Positions 22,992-46,757 of a DNA stretch of 64,000 bases are shown in pieces; position 1 is the first letter of the stretch; each line of letters begins with the position of its first letter. The notes beneath the pieces were generated by a model that was not told the DNA's origin, did no database searches, and was given only the letters and a program-made list of their open reading frames with translations. The stretch spans positions 10,606,010-10,670,009 of the forward strand of contig NC_092690.1 of the NCBI RefSeq assembly GCF_964275005.1, written 5' to 3'. A program made the translations under genes and the position numbers. The DNA is from Diadema setosum (Eukaryota; Echinodermata; Echinoidea; Diadematoida; Diadematidae).

Positions 22992-23863
22992 TTTATTGAT
23001 AGATTGTCACAAGTTTGCACTGTTTTTTTCTTTAAATTATTCGTTTTTTAGTTATTTTTATTTATTTATTTATTTTTTGCGAAGTTATTATTTTTTTTTT
23101 TACACACACGTAATGAAAAGAGGACATATTTCTGTCTGCACTTTTTGACAAAGAACTCAAGTTTTAATCAACTGATGAGCAGCGCGGCAGCGACCCATCC
23201 AAGCACGCACGATCAACCACGAGCAAAGCGGATGTGCTCAATGCAGGGCTGTTGCAGCTTAGTACACTAGTATATTGCTATTTGCCTGATCCAACTCAAA
23301 TTTTTGTGCTTTTTGTGTGGCTGTCAGTCTCACCACTTCATGCGCATATTCCCATAAAACTGAAGTCTGACTCATTTTATAGATATTCATGATCATATTA
23401 AGTAAAATCGTACCCACACCTCCTCACCAGCCAACCTAAAGTAAAACCACCACTTAGGGCCCTACAAATATAGTGTAAAATGGCTACAAATACATTTTAA
23501 TTATCACATGCAGGTAAACAAAATTATACCTGTGGACTGTGTGCAGTACACTTGAAACATTGCAGGGTTTTCACAATCAAACAACTGAGGCGAAAACAGA
23601 CCAGTTTGTATCTTAACTTTAAGAAATGTGTGTTATAAAGTATCCTAAGTTACACTAGAAATGTATGTGTGACTAGCCTATAGATGTTTACACAGATATA
23701 TATTTTGATATGATCACAGTAAAGTTTTATCAGAGTACAATTCATAAGAGAGTCATCTGAGGACATGTCAAGTATCTGTTAAATTGGCAAAAAAAGAAAA
23801 GAAAGATAGATCTGCAAGGATGTTATTATCACTGAACAGCCAAGCATTGTTTTGTTTTTACAG
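22992..23863. other. non-coding stretch upstream of CHEK1
   Basis: T-rich sequence (23000-23100) then ordinary AT-rich DNA with no frame, hairpin or repeat that I can support. It would be intron or promoter of CHEK1. Confidence 0.35.
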
Positions 23864-23924
23864 GTAAACTCAAACATCGATTAAACTGTGTACTACAGAA
23901 CAGGTCCCTTGGCATGCAGTCGGC
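23864..23924 (+). other. CHEK1: CHEK1 5' untranslated exon segment
   Basis: A pyrimidine tract ending ttttgtttttacag at 23863 looks like a genuine acceptor 61 bp before the CHEK1 start codon, implying at least one upstream non-coding exon. The segment has no in-frame ATG ahead of 23925. Confidence 0.5.
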
Positions 23925-36402
<12,478 letters not shown>

Positions 36403-36860
36403 CACACACGACATGATCCTTGTCCCGAGTCCCTTGCGAACTGACCCGCGCACCCCATACCGGTCATTTGCTTGCTTGACCTTTCCAAGAACTCACCTTG
36501 TGCCTTATTGATTGGGTGCCTTTGTCTTCCAGTTTTACATATACGTATGTACTACATGCATTAAGATGAAGCCAGACAGTGCTTTCCAACCCACTGACCA
36601 CTTGCCTATACACAGATATATTTTTCTTCTTCTCCTTCTTCTTCTTCTTCTTCTTTTTGGGTCTGTATGTGAGAGTACTATTTCTGACAGCATGAATGAC
36701 AAGAGTTTTAATCCAACGTTACCACTTGACTTTTACCACTTCTCCAGAAAAGACAACGTTGGAGTAAAACTGTGTCGTCTGAATCATCCCGCCGCTTTTT
36801 CTTGTCATGAGTTTTACGTGATTCCTATCTCATACTTTCCTCCACAAATGACCAGATCAA

Positions 36861-36917
36861 AGGCTTCACTGGGGCAAAATATTTTACGGAGAAAAATATT
36901 TTGCCCTAATGAAGCCT
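36861..36917 (+). other. 25-bp-stem hairpin in CHEK1 3'UTR
   Basis: AGGCTTCACTGGGGCAAAAT plus ATTTT pairs with AAAATATTTTGCCC...GAAGCCT across a 7-nt loop (acggaga). Of 25 pairs, 23 are Watson-Crick, one is G-U and one a mismatch. It could be a tiny foldback MITE or an RNA structure. Confidence 0.75.
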
Positions 36918-36942
36918 CTGCTTATCATAGAAATCGTGGGAA

Positions 36943-36948
36943 AATAAA
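36943..36948 (+). terminator. candidate CHEK1 poly(A) signal AATAAA
   Basis: First canonical AATAAA in the + strand after the CHEK1 stop, 540 bp downstream. Confidence 0.45.
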
Positions 36949-37479
36949 TCTCATATTGATCTTCGAGAGGGGAGAAATTGTCACTGTTTATGTGTGCGTC
37001 ACCCAATATTACTTGAAGGAAACCTGGCCTGTCAAAATAATGATATAAAACATTTTTTTTTTTTTTTTTTGGGGGGGGGGGGTATTCAACATTTCAGATC
37101 ACCTTTAATTAAACTTTCATTGCTTGTTGTTTTGTGCTTGATGGAATGAAGTCATTTATAGAATCCACTCCATGTCTATCGAGATCTATCTAATCATATG
37201 GTACAAATTTGACTATTTAAAGATCACAACCCTGCATCCATTCATCCAGTCAATGTGCTCCAAAATGGCCTGGGTGGACAAGAGACAGAAATGAGAGTAA
37301 AATGACAGGAAGGCAGATTTTTAATACCATTAGTAATGCTCATCTTTATTTCCAGTCAAAACAAGACACAATATACATAAATATTTGCTTTTCTTTTGTT
37401 GTGTTTCTAGCTGCCGGATTACAAATGCCAATAAGGGTAGAAATTCCCCCATGAGCAAAAGTGAACAGAAATGCAGCAT

Positions 37480-38297
37480 GACGATGGCAAATTCGTGTCT
37501 GCAGTGTGTGACATGCCACAATATTCCAAAGCAATAAACACTTGACTTCACTGTATCAATAGTTTCACCAGACTGCGATATTACAAGCTTTACTTCCAGC
37601 TGCACAATTCGTATCTTACAATGTACATACAATTAAAAGGCAATAAACTGTTGCTTTAATACACATGAAGCTATGCATTGTACAGTCAACCTTGCCCAAG
37701 TAAAGATATTGTCTTAAGCCCCCCAAAAAATCATACCCTGGATGGATATAACGCCACTAGGGCTACAAGACCTTGTCTTGTGGCAAATTCTTGTCGGCAG
37801 TGTGTGACATGCCACAATATTCCGAAGCAATGAACGCTCGACTTCACTTGTATCAATAGTTTCACCAGACTGCGATATTACAAGCTTTACTTCCAGCTGC
37901 ACAATTAGTATCTTACAATGTACATACAATTAAAAGGCAATAAACTGTTGCTTTAATACACATGAAGCTATGCATTGTACAGTCAACCTTGCCCAAGTAA
38001 AGATATTGTCTTAAGCCCCCCCCCCCCCCCCCCCCAAAAAAAAAAAAAATCATCCCCTGGATGGATATAACGCCACTAGGGCTACAAGACCTTGTCTTGT
38101 GGCAATTTCTTGTCCGCAGTGTTTGACATGCCACAATATTCCGAAGCAATTAACGCTTGACTTCACTGTATCAATAGTTTCACAAGATTGCGATATTACA
38201 AGCTTTACTTCCAGCTGCACAATTAGTATCTAACAATGTACATACAATTAAAAGGCAATAAACTGTTGCTTTAATACACATGAAGCTGTGCACTGTA
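37480..38297. repeat. about 300-bp tandem repeat, three units
   Basis: TGACATGCCACAATATTCC occurs at 37509, 37805 and 38124 (first base context varies), giving periods of 296 and 319 bp. Each unit carries CAGACTGCGATATTACAAGC or a close variant, GCTTTACTTCCAGCTGCACA and AGGCAATAAACTGTTGCTTT. The middle-to-third spacing is longer because of a C-run/A-run insert near 38017. Each unit also ends in CAGTCAACCTTGCC, the end of a pogo-like element, complete only after the third unit. Confidence 0.9.
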
Positions 38298-38444
38298 CAG
38301 TCAACCTCGCCAAAGTCGAAACACTGTTTTAGTCAAAGAAAAATAATACCCTGGATGGATGTGTTAATTCTATTGTCTAAGTCAAAATTCAGTAATTTAA
38401 TTTTTGTGATCCAGTTGGATTAATTAGACCTAGGCAAGGTTGAC
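38298..38444. mobile_element. small pogo/Tigger-like MITE
   Basis: The left end CAGTCAACCTCGCCAAAGTC and the right end GACCTAGGCAAGGTTGACT are inverted repeats. About 147 bp, non-coding, abutting the tandem repeat. Confidence 0.55.
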
Positions 38445-39240
38445 TACCAATAGTTATGTATTATTCCTTTGTTCTCCATTCATGACTTACGAAAAAAGAG
38501 TCATTGTTGTGTGCCACAACCCGTTCCATACTGAATTCTGAAATGCTCATAGGCTTAATACACAGGCCACCAAGTTCCCCAGGGCCGATGGAACCGGGAA
38601 GGGGGGAGGGGGTGCCCCCTTTTTTTTGCACAATATATAGAAATACATAGGGTGTAACCACTTCGGGTCCCCCCACTTTTTTTACCTCGGAAGTGGCACC
38701 CGAAAAAAAAAAAAAGTAGAATGTGGTTAAGCTTTTGCCGATTGTAAGTTGTGGGGAGACATGGGCAGCCTGAGTGAATTAATCTTCATTTGCTCCCCTC
38801 CAGGGTACATTACAAAACGAGAGAAGCACTCTGAGAGTGCAGACCTTCGCCAAGCAGCTTATTTCTGCTACTGATCTTGTTCTTCCATAGTAGAGATCAG
38901 TGATTTCCACCTATACAATACGCATGTTGAAAGTCGCCATATTTCCCAATGCAGAAGCCTTTTGTCACATCATCAACCTTCAGCTGCGCGACGCGCTTCG
39001 CCCTAGCAGAAACTAGAGCACGCACTATAGTGTGCGTGTGCAAACCTCAAAAATGTGCAGCTTGAACTCGCAAGTTCATATACCCTACCTGCCAAAATAT
39101 TGAAAATCCTTCATAAAATCCACAAAAATTACCGGATCACTGCAAAATTAAATCATCTGTTCCTTGTGTCATTTGCAAGATCCTTTCATGTAAGTTTTAC
39201 ACAAATCCGTTATCTACTTTTTGAGTTATTTTGCACATGG
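38445..39240. other. non-coding stretch
   Basis: Includes GC-richer sequence (38560-38700) resembling the CGGATCC-type repeats seen at 46584, and moderately complex sequence from 38790 that may belong to the repeat ending at 39292. No gene supported. Confidence 0.35.
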
Positions 39241-39292
39241 ACAAACAAACAAACGGCGAAGAAAACATAATCTCCTCCCTTGGCGGAGGTAA
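39241..39292. mobile_element. right end of a CCTCCGCCAAGG-type repeat
   Basis: ACAAACAAACAAACGG then CATAATCTCCTCCCTTGGCG and GAGGTAA. Its inverse, CCTCTGCCAAGGGAGGAGGT plus TATGTTTTC, occurs at 60632-60662. These are ends of one dispersed family; the left boundary here was not located. Confidence 0.5.
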
Positions 39293-39816
39293 CTACAACT
39301 AGTAATGCAGCCGACTTGGCCATTGGCAAATCATGCTCGTTGAAGCAAACGCTCACTGATAATGTTCAACTCCTATTGAGATTCCTTGACTATACATAAG
39401 TGTATGTGTATTTACATTATAGATCAGTGAAAAAGCTATACACAATAAAATTCGTAACGGGGAATCTCAACTATATCTGTTTTGAGGCAGCCTTCCAACT
39501 GCCTCAAACACATTCCTGGTCTTTAGTTGATGAATTGTAAGGCTTATCCCGATAGTGTTACCATTTTGTAGACACAAAACAGGGTGTGTAATTGATTAAA
39601 GACAAATCATTGCTTGCCAAGCTTGACCTTTAACCTATGAACCCTCTTACAACCTTCAGCTTCTGCCTTGAATGAGAGTAAGTTAAGCACTGTACACATT
39701 CTGTTATACTGTACTCACAACACACACACACATACACACACACACACACACACACATGTACAGTTGTACATGTGACAATTAAACAGAACTCCTGTCTTCC
39801 ACCTACAGTATAATTA
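39293..39816. repeat. non-coding stretch with (CA)n near 39718-39757
   Basis: A CA microsatellite of about 17 units lies in otherwise unremarkable AT-rich sequence. Confidence 0.6.
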
Positions 39817-40065
39817 TACTGTATACTCCAAATATTTTGCGAGGTTTTTATTTTCGTGATCTCGCGAGACAGGTGCCATTCACATCTTTAAAGACACCTG
39901 AAAATATTGACTCTGATCCGAACATAAATGTGATGTGCATGCTTACATTTCTCTCTTCATTACTGGACTCCACAATCATGAATCTAACCACTTGCAAAAT
40001 TGTTGGTAAGTCCAAATTCGTGAAAAATCAGACTCTGCTATTAAAATATATGGTGCATTCAGTAT
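39817..40065. mobile_element. MITE, TACTGTATAC/CGCGAA family, copy 3
   Basis: It starts TACTGTATACTCCAAATATT and ends TGGTGCATTCAGTA. Many CGCGAA sites have decayed to CGTGA, TGCAAA and similar. It is an older copy, closest to the one at 32655. Confidence 0.75.
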
Positions 40066-43000
40066 GTCACTAGGTAGTGTGGATAAGTCTGAGCCAGAGA
40101 TGCAGTCGTGTACTTCAATGCTTCATTTACACCCCCTTTCCTGACTACAGTTCCATGCAGGAACTACTGTATTACCGGTACTGGGGGAAAACAATCTGGA
40201 AAAAAACACAAGAACAAGAACACGAGCAAAAACCAAACACATAAAAGCTGTTGTTGCAAACTAACAATGTTACTGTAGTGCTACATCACTCAAATGTGTA
40301 TCCAAATGATTAGTGTGGCAGTGAAGAGGGATTGGGAGGAAAACAAGCAGACAATTGAAAAACCTTGTATGGCACCTTGGACAAATTCTTTTAATAGAAA
40401 CTGTTAACCTTTCTACTCCCACAGGTTTTCTGCAGTTTTATCCTTCACCTCACTTATACAAGGCAGTGAATTTCACTATAAAGTGTATTTTGCTCAACTT
40501 AAGACACATTTATTCTGTTTTGATGGCCATTAAATGGCAGAGCAGGTCCTGATGATACATGTAAAATAATGATACAAAACTAGGCAAAGGAGGTCAATAC
40601 ATTCCCACACATATGATGTTAGGGGTGTTTCAAAAAAACTTGATGGGGGCATGACCATGGGCTGTTCAGATGTTAAAAGTTTAGTGGGGTTGGCCTTTTC
40701 CTCGAGAATACTACATATTTGCCCATTTATGATGATTGTACTCTAACCACTTTTCACTGTTTTAGGAAAGAAAGGTTGGTCAATGTTAATGCAATAAAAT
40801 AATAATCGTAAAACAACAGACATGTGTTCCATGGGGACGCCAGCAATGTTACAGTACTGATCATGGGCATGGATATATCTGTTGTGTCTGTTTATAAGTT
40901 ATTCATGCATTCAGATTTGCATCGATTTTGTGCCAAATTTTGCGTTCTTTGTCTTCGTGGTTGTTGTACTATGTCTGGGATGGTACTGCTTGTTATTGTT
41001 CCTATGTTATTATTGCATCAATTAAAATGTTACAGTGTACATCTCACCTTCCTTATACCATAGGCTAAAATATGTTTTTCATATTCTAACATGCTTCTCT
41101 TCTAAAAAGAGGCAATAAGGCAAGAAAATCTATGTTCACATGGAGTTTTGTTTGATGTATTATTGGAAACTGTGTTTTGGAACTTTCAAGTATTATCTTT
41201 GTGTTGACAGATTCAGTAATTTTTTTTTTGGTTTTATTTGTGTAAGTGTGAATGTGTACACTGTTCCATCGTTATATATGTTTAATGTGTACACTATTCC
41301 ATCGTTATATATGTTTAATGACACTAAGTGCCTTATTGAAACCATAGTCTCACATTTCCATACATTACAAAAAATAGGCAAAGCAATCTACATTGTATTT
41401 CATATGATGTTTTATGAATGTATTCTTGCACAAAGTGTCTTCTAAGTTTCTGAGATCATTATTCCTTGTACTCATCAATATGTTGTATTGTGTTCACTGT
41501 ACTGTTATTGTGTACATTGTTCCTATGTATAACCAGTAGCTAAGTATGCCTTTTGTAAACCGTGAAAATTTGTATTTCCCAAAACGAGAGAAAACACAAA
41601 GCAATGTTTATCTTCTTGAGATTTTGTTTGCTGTATTATTGCACAATGTGCCATGTAGGCCTAAGTTGTGTACGTTGTAATTGCGCAAGTTCAAATGGCT
41701 GTTTACATTGCTACATGTACTAAAAGTGCCTTTCATAATCGACGACACCTCGCATATCCTAGTACATATTAGAGAAACAAACTCCTTTTACCAGTTTTTG
41801 TTAACTCTACTATTCCTGCACTTCGATCATTGCCTTCTGTGCTGATGTCCGTGTTGGCAGTGGTTGGGTTAATAGCTGAAATGTTTCGGTGAGCAATGTG
41901 CCACGAATGTCCAACAGCTAAATTTGCCTTCTCTGAACCACAATGCATCACATATCCTAAAATGACAAATTAGACCAAGCAATTATTCTACAGATCATAG
42001 AATTTTGTTCTTCTGTTATACATACATGTATTTGTGATTCCTTTAAGTGTCAGGTGTCAGTGTGAAGGGAGAAAGTGTTCAGTATTACAATGTACCTAGC
42101 AATTGATGTTTACTGGTTTTTGCAAACAAAATGTAAGTAATTGCATAATGGGAAAGAATAAACTTGTATATATCTTTTTGAAACAAAAGTATGTAGCTTT
42201 GTTTCTTTGATCCCACATCATTTTCTAAAACTTTGCGATGTTGGTTGATTTTTATCTCTTACTCGTACATTTCAACACTTACAAGTTGTTTTTTTTTCCA
42301 TCGTTAATGTCTTGTTGGGTCTAAGAATGTGGAGGGTGGGATTTTGATGCGCCGAGTACTTGTTAAACATAGGACCGATTTTATTTACTTCTTATTGACT
42401 TCAAAGAATTTTGGTAATTTTTGCATCAGAAGCAGCTTGGAAATGGGTGAAAAGCAGTCAGTTAAAATAGGCATTTCTAAGATGTAAATCTTTTACTTAT
42501 TTTAAAAGTGAAATCAGAAGTAGAGCCTATATAGTCCTCCAAGGCTCTCCTATGTATAAGATACTAGTACAAAGTTCTTGTGAAAGTAGGATCTAATTAG
42601 GGATGTGGAGACCAGGTGACCCCCATTGTAATGAAGGGCTGGCAGTTTGTGTGTGTGTGTGTGTTTTTTTTTTTTGTTGTGTGTGTGTGTGTATATCTGT
42701 ATGTCTGTGTTTGTGATTGCTGTTTTCCAAAAGTACTAGTAATCTAAACAGAGTGAATATGCACCACAGATTTGAATAATTTTGTAACCTGAATGTGTAC
42801 TTTGTTGTGACAGACTCTCATGGAGGGGGGTGGGGGTGAACGAGGGAATGGGCAAATGGAGGACAGACAGAACAAGAGTCAAGAAAAGGGGGGTCAAAGG
42901 TGATAGGGGTTGCTTCTTTTTTTTCTTTTTTTTTCTCGACAATGGGTCAATCATTTGAAAAAAGGCAAGTGTGAGAAATTTACAAAAATAACAAAAACGT

Positions 43001-43617
43001 CACCACACCAGTTCTCGGCAAAACAGTGATCACCCTATGTAGCCTACCTTAGCCTTAGGTGTACCAGACTCGGTAATGGTTTCTAGATAAAACAGTAACA
43101 GGTTAGCTACGGTACTACATGTAATATACAATGTAAATGTTAGAAATTCTAACGTGTTAGAGAAGATTCTAGAAATTATAAGTAGACTCAAAATTGGATT
43201 CGGGATCTAAACGTGTTAGATCTATTAACCAGTAGATTCTGTACATCTATGTTTTGTAACCAGCGTTAGAGAATCTACACTGCCCTGTCACTGTAGGCCT
43301 AGAGAAGTTGCAGCACTGCATCTAGGGTCTGGTCGGGCAACATGTTTTGTTAGCACCAACCGTTATTAGCAGCTCTTTTTTGCTCCTTCCACAGCTAGAC
43401 CGTCTAGTGATGGATCCGGGGCGTGGGGGCACACCAGGCACCCCCTTTAGTTTTGTTAAAATAAAAGGGAAAAAATGCGGGCGCATGCCCCCGACGCAAT
43501 TTGCCGTAGATCTGTGACTGTACATCGTTGATGTTGCTTTTCTATTTTTTGTTACTTTAAGGCTTCCGGAATCCTACATGTAACTTGCATTTAGGCCTAC
43601 ACATTTAACGTTACATT
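40066..43617. other. long non-coding stretch
   Basis: No gene supported over 3.5 kb. It holds a 34-bp tandem duplication near 41250-41320 (TGTTCCATCGTTATATATGT unit, twice), GT-rich simple sequence near 42640-42710 and a GA-rich strip near 42820-42910. The segment 43405-43500 resembles the GGATCC/CGCATGCCCCC repeats seen near 46600. Confidence 0.4.
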
Positions 43618-44292
43618 TAGATGTCTAACGGTTAACATGGGACTAGTAGAATAGATAACTAACGTTAAGTCATGAGCCTCGACCCATTACGAGAAGTCAC
43701 AAAGTTGTCATCGGCAATGGCAGGTCAGTCGTTCAGCTTAATAACATTTTAAGGGTTTTTTTTTTGTTGTTGTTTATACAAGTTTCAGTCTAACCCGTAA
43801 TAATTTTAAGATTTTGTTTGTATTAACATTTTGTTTGTATTAACAAGTTAGGCCTAAATTGTAACTGTTAGGCCCAACGTTAGATGCTACTCAGGATTTC
43901 TCAACCTCAGAGACGTGGAGACAGAGGCAACCAGGCTTTAACGTTAAAGAGGGTTCTAACACGTTAATTGTGAAACAGTGGATGTGGCAAGACCATGCAC
44001 ACAAAAGCAGACACCAAGAAAAAAATCAAATTCTAACCCAATGTTCAAAAAGTTTGTCAGTTTCTATGGAGAGTGGAACTCCCTGATCACAATCTATGTA
44101 GGCCTAGACTTGGGCCATTAGGACCTACGTGTCGTACTCGTAGATCCTCTTCCAAGTGAAATTTACATTCTGCAATACAGTTAACGTTAACATGAAACAT
44201 GTCATAGACATAAATTAATGTATTCTAACGTTAGAGTCAACGTGATGTCAACCGTTAAGTTAGTGTTAACCGTTAGTAACGTTAGACATCTA
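43618..44292. mobile_element. 0.7 kb DNA element with AACGTTA motifs
   Basis: TAGATGTCTAACGGTTAACA on the left matches the inverse of TGTTAACCGTTAG...AACGTTAGACATCTA on the right apart from a 9-bp insert. Six AACGTTA copies occur inside (near 43661, 43875, 43940, 44182, 44227, 44278) and one just outside at 43607; by chance fewer than one would be expected. No coding frame. Its right end is about 45 bp from the processing element of the H2A.X gene. Confidence 0.5.
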
Positions 44293-44338
44293 TTTACAAG
44301 ATTGTACACATGTCACTTGAACTTAGTAATCTCAGAAT

Positions 44339-44347
44339 TCTTTCTTG
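44339..44347 (-). promoter_or_regulatory. histone downstream element CAAGAAAGA
   Basis: On the minus strand CAAGAAAGA lies ten bases past the stem-loop. This is exactly the sea urchin histone element that pairs with U7 snRNA to direct 3' cleavage. Confidence 0.9.
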
Positions 44348-44357
44348 GGCATATGGT

Positions 44358-44373
44358 GGCCCTGAAAAGGGCC
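44358..44373 (-). terminator. histone mRNA 3' stem-loop
   Basis: The minus strand reads GGCCCTTTTCAGGGCC followed by ACCA: a perfect six-base-pair stem with the conserved UUUC loop bound by SLBP. It lies 64 nt past the H2A.X stop. Confidence 0.95.
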
Positions 44374-44437
44374 GAGCAGACGAGATATTGCTCAAGCTTT
44401 TGACAGCGAGCCCAGTCAGTAGAGCAAGACACGAAGC

Positions 44438-44851
44438 TCAGTACTCCTGGCTCTGGCTGCTCTTTCCACCAGCTTTCTTTGCAGCAGCGGTCTTCTTGGG
44501 CAGGAGCACGGCCTGGATGTTTGGCAGCACACCACCCTGGGCGATGGTCACTCCGCTGAGAAGCTTGTTCAACTCCTCGTCGTTGCGGACAGCGAGCTGA
44601 AGGTGACGGGGGATGATCCTCGTCTTCTTGTTGTCACGGGCAGCATTCCCAGCCAACTCGAGAATTTCAGCGGCAAGGTATTCAAGCACAGCGGCTAGGT
44701 AGACGGGGGCACCTGCACCAACACGCTGGGCATAGTTTCCCTTGCGAAGGAAGCGGTGAACACGACCGACGGGGAACTGCAGGCCAGCTCGCATGGAACG
44801 GCTCTTGGCTTTGGCCTTGGCTTTGCCGCCTTTTCCGCCACGTCCAGACAT
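44438..44851 (-). CDS. H2AX: histone H2A.X
   Basis: An intronless frame of 137 residues from ATG at 44851, [20 protein letters not shown], through the histone fold ([20 protein letters not shown], then [17 protein letters not shown]) to the tail KSSQSQEY. The SQEY terminus, with Ser134, is the H2A.X signature phosphorylated by ATM/ATR at DNA breaks. An in-frame GTG/ATG further upstream would add 16 residues, but MSGRGK-type starts are universal, so I chose 44851. The gene stands alone rather than in a histone cluster, with its own TATA box and a replication-type stem-loop, which implies S-phase or maternal expression rather than a polyadenylated replacement transcript. Intact. Confidence 0.97.
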   Translation of the reverse strand: MSGRGGKGGKAKAKAKSRSMRAGLQFPVGRVHRFLRKGNYAQRVGAGAPVYLAAVLEYLAAEILELAGNAARDNKKTRIIPRHLQLAVRNDEELNKLLSGVTIAQGGVLPNIQAVLLPKKTAAAKKAGGKSSQSQEY

Positions 44852-44932
44852 AGTGATGTGATTTGAGTAGGCGTGTGAAACACAAACGAGGATACACAAG
44901 TTGTGACTAAAGCCGAAATGCTTTCGTCGAGG

Positions 44933-44940
44933 TATTTATA
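44933..44940 (-). promoter_or_regulatory. TATA box of H2A.X
   Basis: TATAAATA on the minus strand, 82 bp before the start codon, giving a predicted mRNA start near 44905-44910 and a short leader. Confidence 0.8.
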
Positions 44941-44973
44941 CGCTCGAATGTCAGCCGCGGTTCCAAGGCACAA

Positions 44974-44978
44974 CCAAT
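44974..44978 (+). promoter_or_regulatory. CCAAT box (inverted) of H2A.X
   Basis: CCAAT on the + strand, about 35 bp upstream of the TATA box. Inverted CCAAT boxes are usual in histone promoters. Confidence 0.55.
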
Positions 44979-46583
44979 GAGAGAGCGAGGTGGAATGACG
45001 TGCAACAGATGGCGGCCTGCCCGCCGCCACAACTCGCTCCGGACGCTTTGAAAAAAAGGCGGCCTGTTTCCCTTTACGTCCGGATTAATTCCACGGTGTC
45101 ATGTAGTACAGTTGGGATGGCGACATTGTAGTGACCTGTCATCTAGCTAAGCGAACCACCTTGTTGTACGTTGAAACGAACTGCATGATCCTATCCACGT
45201 ACTATGTACGCAGCACAAAATGTCAATCTCTGTTCTGCATCAGACCAATAGAGGGCGAAAATCACAAATCTGGGGAAGAGCCAAAGAGGTTTGTATAGAA
45301 CCTGTTTGGGAAGAGCTGTAGCTAAAAAAAAAAAAAAAAGAGTACTACATGATACAGTACCTGTAGTGTATACAAAAGAAGTGTTGAGAGCTCTGCGACT
45401 CTGATCTGGGGCCCTGCAGTCACTGATCTTTTGTTTGTAGGAAAAATTAAATTCTCTAAACAAATCAGTGGGCCCTGTCAATAACAAAGATCATAATACG
45501 ATGTACAAATAATGATGAAATCAAACACCAAAACCCTGGTTTTTGTACTGCTAGCTGAGCAGCATGAGGGCAGTGGGATACCGATGATTTCATGGACAAA
45601 TAATTTCCATAGATTATTATAAACGCATGCGGGGATCATACACTATTGTTCCAAAGTCCAGTCAGAAAAAACAAATTAGTCAGGTATGAGCCAATCAGAA
45701 TCGTGTATTCAGAGACTTCTAGGCCTGCTAAATTTTAACTCCATGAGGCATGAGGGAAGTGAGAGAAATAGTAGAGGGCCTAATTACCAGAAACGCAGGG
45801 ACTCCTTGGAAAAAAAAAAAAAATCAATGTTATGGCTGGGATTGGTTGCAGTCATACCAGGGCTGTGAGAACGCAGATTTTAATCTGATTTGAGACTTTT
45901 TTTCTTTTTTTTTTTTTGCTCTTCCCACCCCCCCCCCCTCCCTTTTCAGATTTTTTTTTCTGCAGTTCACTATACTGTACTGAAATATTTGTAGTTTAAG
46001 GCATTTCAGACTTTGTTCCCATATACAATAAGTTTCAGATTTTTTCAGACTTTATTTTTTCTGCATATTACACCATATTATTATACTCTAACTCACTCCC
46101 CGAAATACCTAGCACTATTTTTATTATCGTAATATTTTAATCGTTATCATTACGGTTGTCCTCCGTATAGATTTCTACCTGTCATACTGAATGAAAGATA
46201 GGGCCCTACATTTTAGGTAGATCTATTAGAATTCAGCGCGAGTCACACTGAACCAAATGAAATGGTGATTACAAATGACAAGATATGTCCTACAACTGGG
46301 TATGGTTACTTATCTTGTGTACGGATCACATTCGTATAAACGCAATTGCAGTCGTTGAATATTTCGTCAAGTCTTTACATTTGGCTTTTGACAAGCCGTT
46401 ATCCATGGGACACGCACAATACGCGCGCAAAGTGAGCTATTTTTAGTACGTGTCTGGGTTGACCCCGTATGGGGGGAATCCCCTCCTCACACGTACGCGT
46501 ACACACCACTGGAGCAGCTGCTACATGCTTTCTGTGTGAATTACAATGCAACGGAGAGGGAGCACAGGGAGGGCTGATGATCC
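44979..46583. other. non-coding stretch upstream of H2A.X
   Basis: GC-rich for the first 100 bp (promoter), then AT-rich with T-runs and a C-run near 45890-45950. No divergent H2B or other histone is present. No gene supported. Confidence 0.45.
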
Positions 46584-46757
46584 ACTGGCGGATGGGGGGG
46601 GGGGGGTGGGTAGGGACAATACCGGCGCACGCCCCCTTTATTTTTTGTTAAAAACAAAAGAAATGAAATGAAAAAAGAAAGAAAGAAGTAAAATCCGGAA
46701 GTGGCACCAGAAATATTAGTTGCTCCCCCTTATACAGAATTCCCGGATCCGCCCCTG
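46584..46757. mobile_element. MITE-like repeat with GGCGGAT/ATCCGCC ends
   Basis: ACTGGCGGAT at the left and GGATCCGCCCCTGT at the right are inverted. Inside lie a G-run of 13, CGGCGCACGCCCCC and TTTTTGTTAAAAACAAAAG, typical of a family that recurs in degraded form at 46940-47050 and 43405-43500. Confidence 0.6.

Larger units (their letters stand above)
36403..36970 (+). other. CHEK1: CHEK1 3' untranslated region, probable
   Basis: The sequence follows the CHEK1 stop to the first good poly(A) signal, AATAAA at 36943-36948. It contains a CTT-rich run near 36628-36655 and a stable hairpin at 36861-36917. Later AATAAA sites exist in the tandem repeats beyond 37500, so a longer 3' end is possible. 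Confidence 0.45.

Noticed and set aside
36512-37048. 178-codon frame after CHEK1
   Set aside because: Lies in the probable 3'UTR, includes poly-leucine from a CTT run and a perfect hairpin; no family resemblance.
44852-44899. N-terminal extension of H2A.X by 16 residues
   Set aside because: The upstream in-frame start lies in the predicted leader; H2A starts universally at MSGRG.
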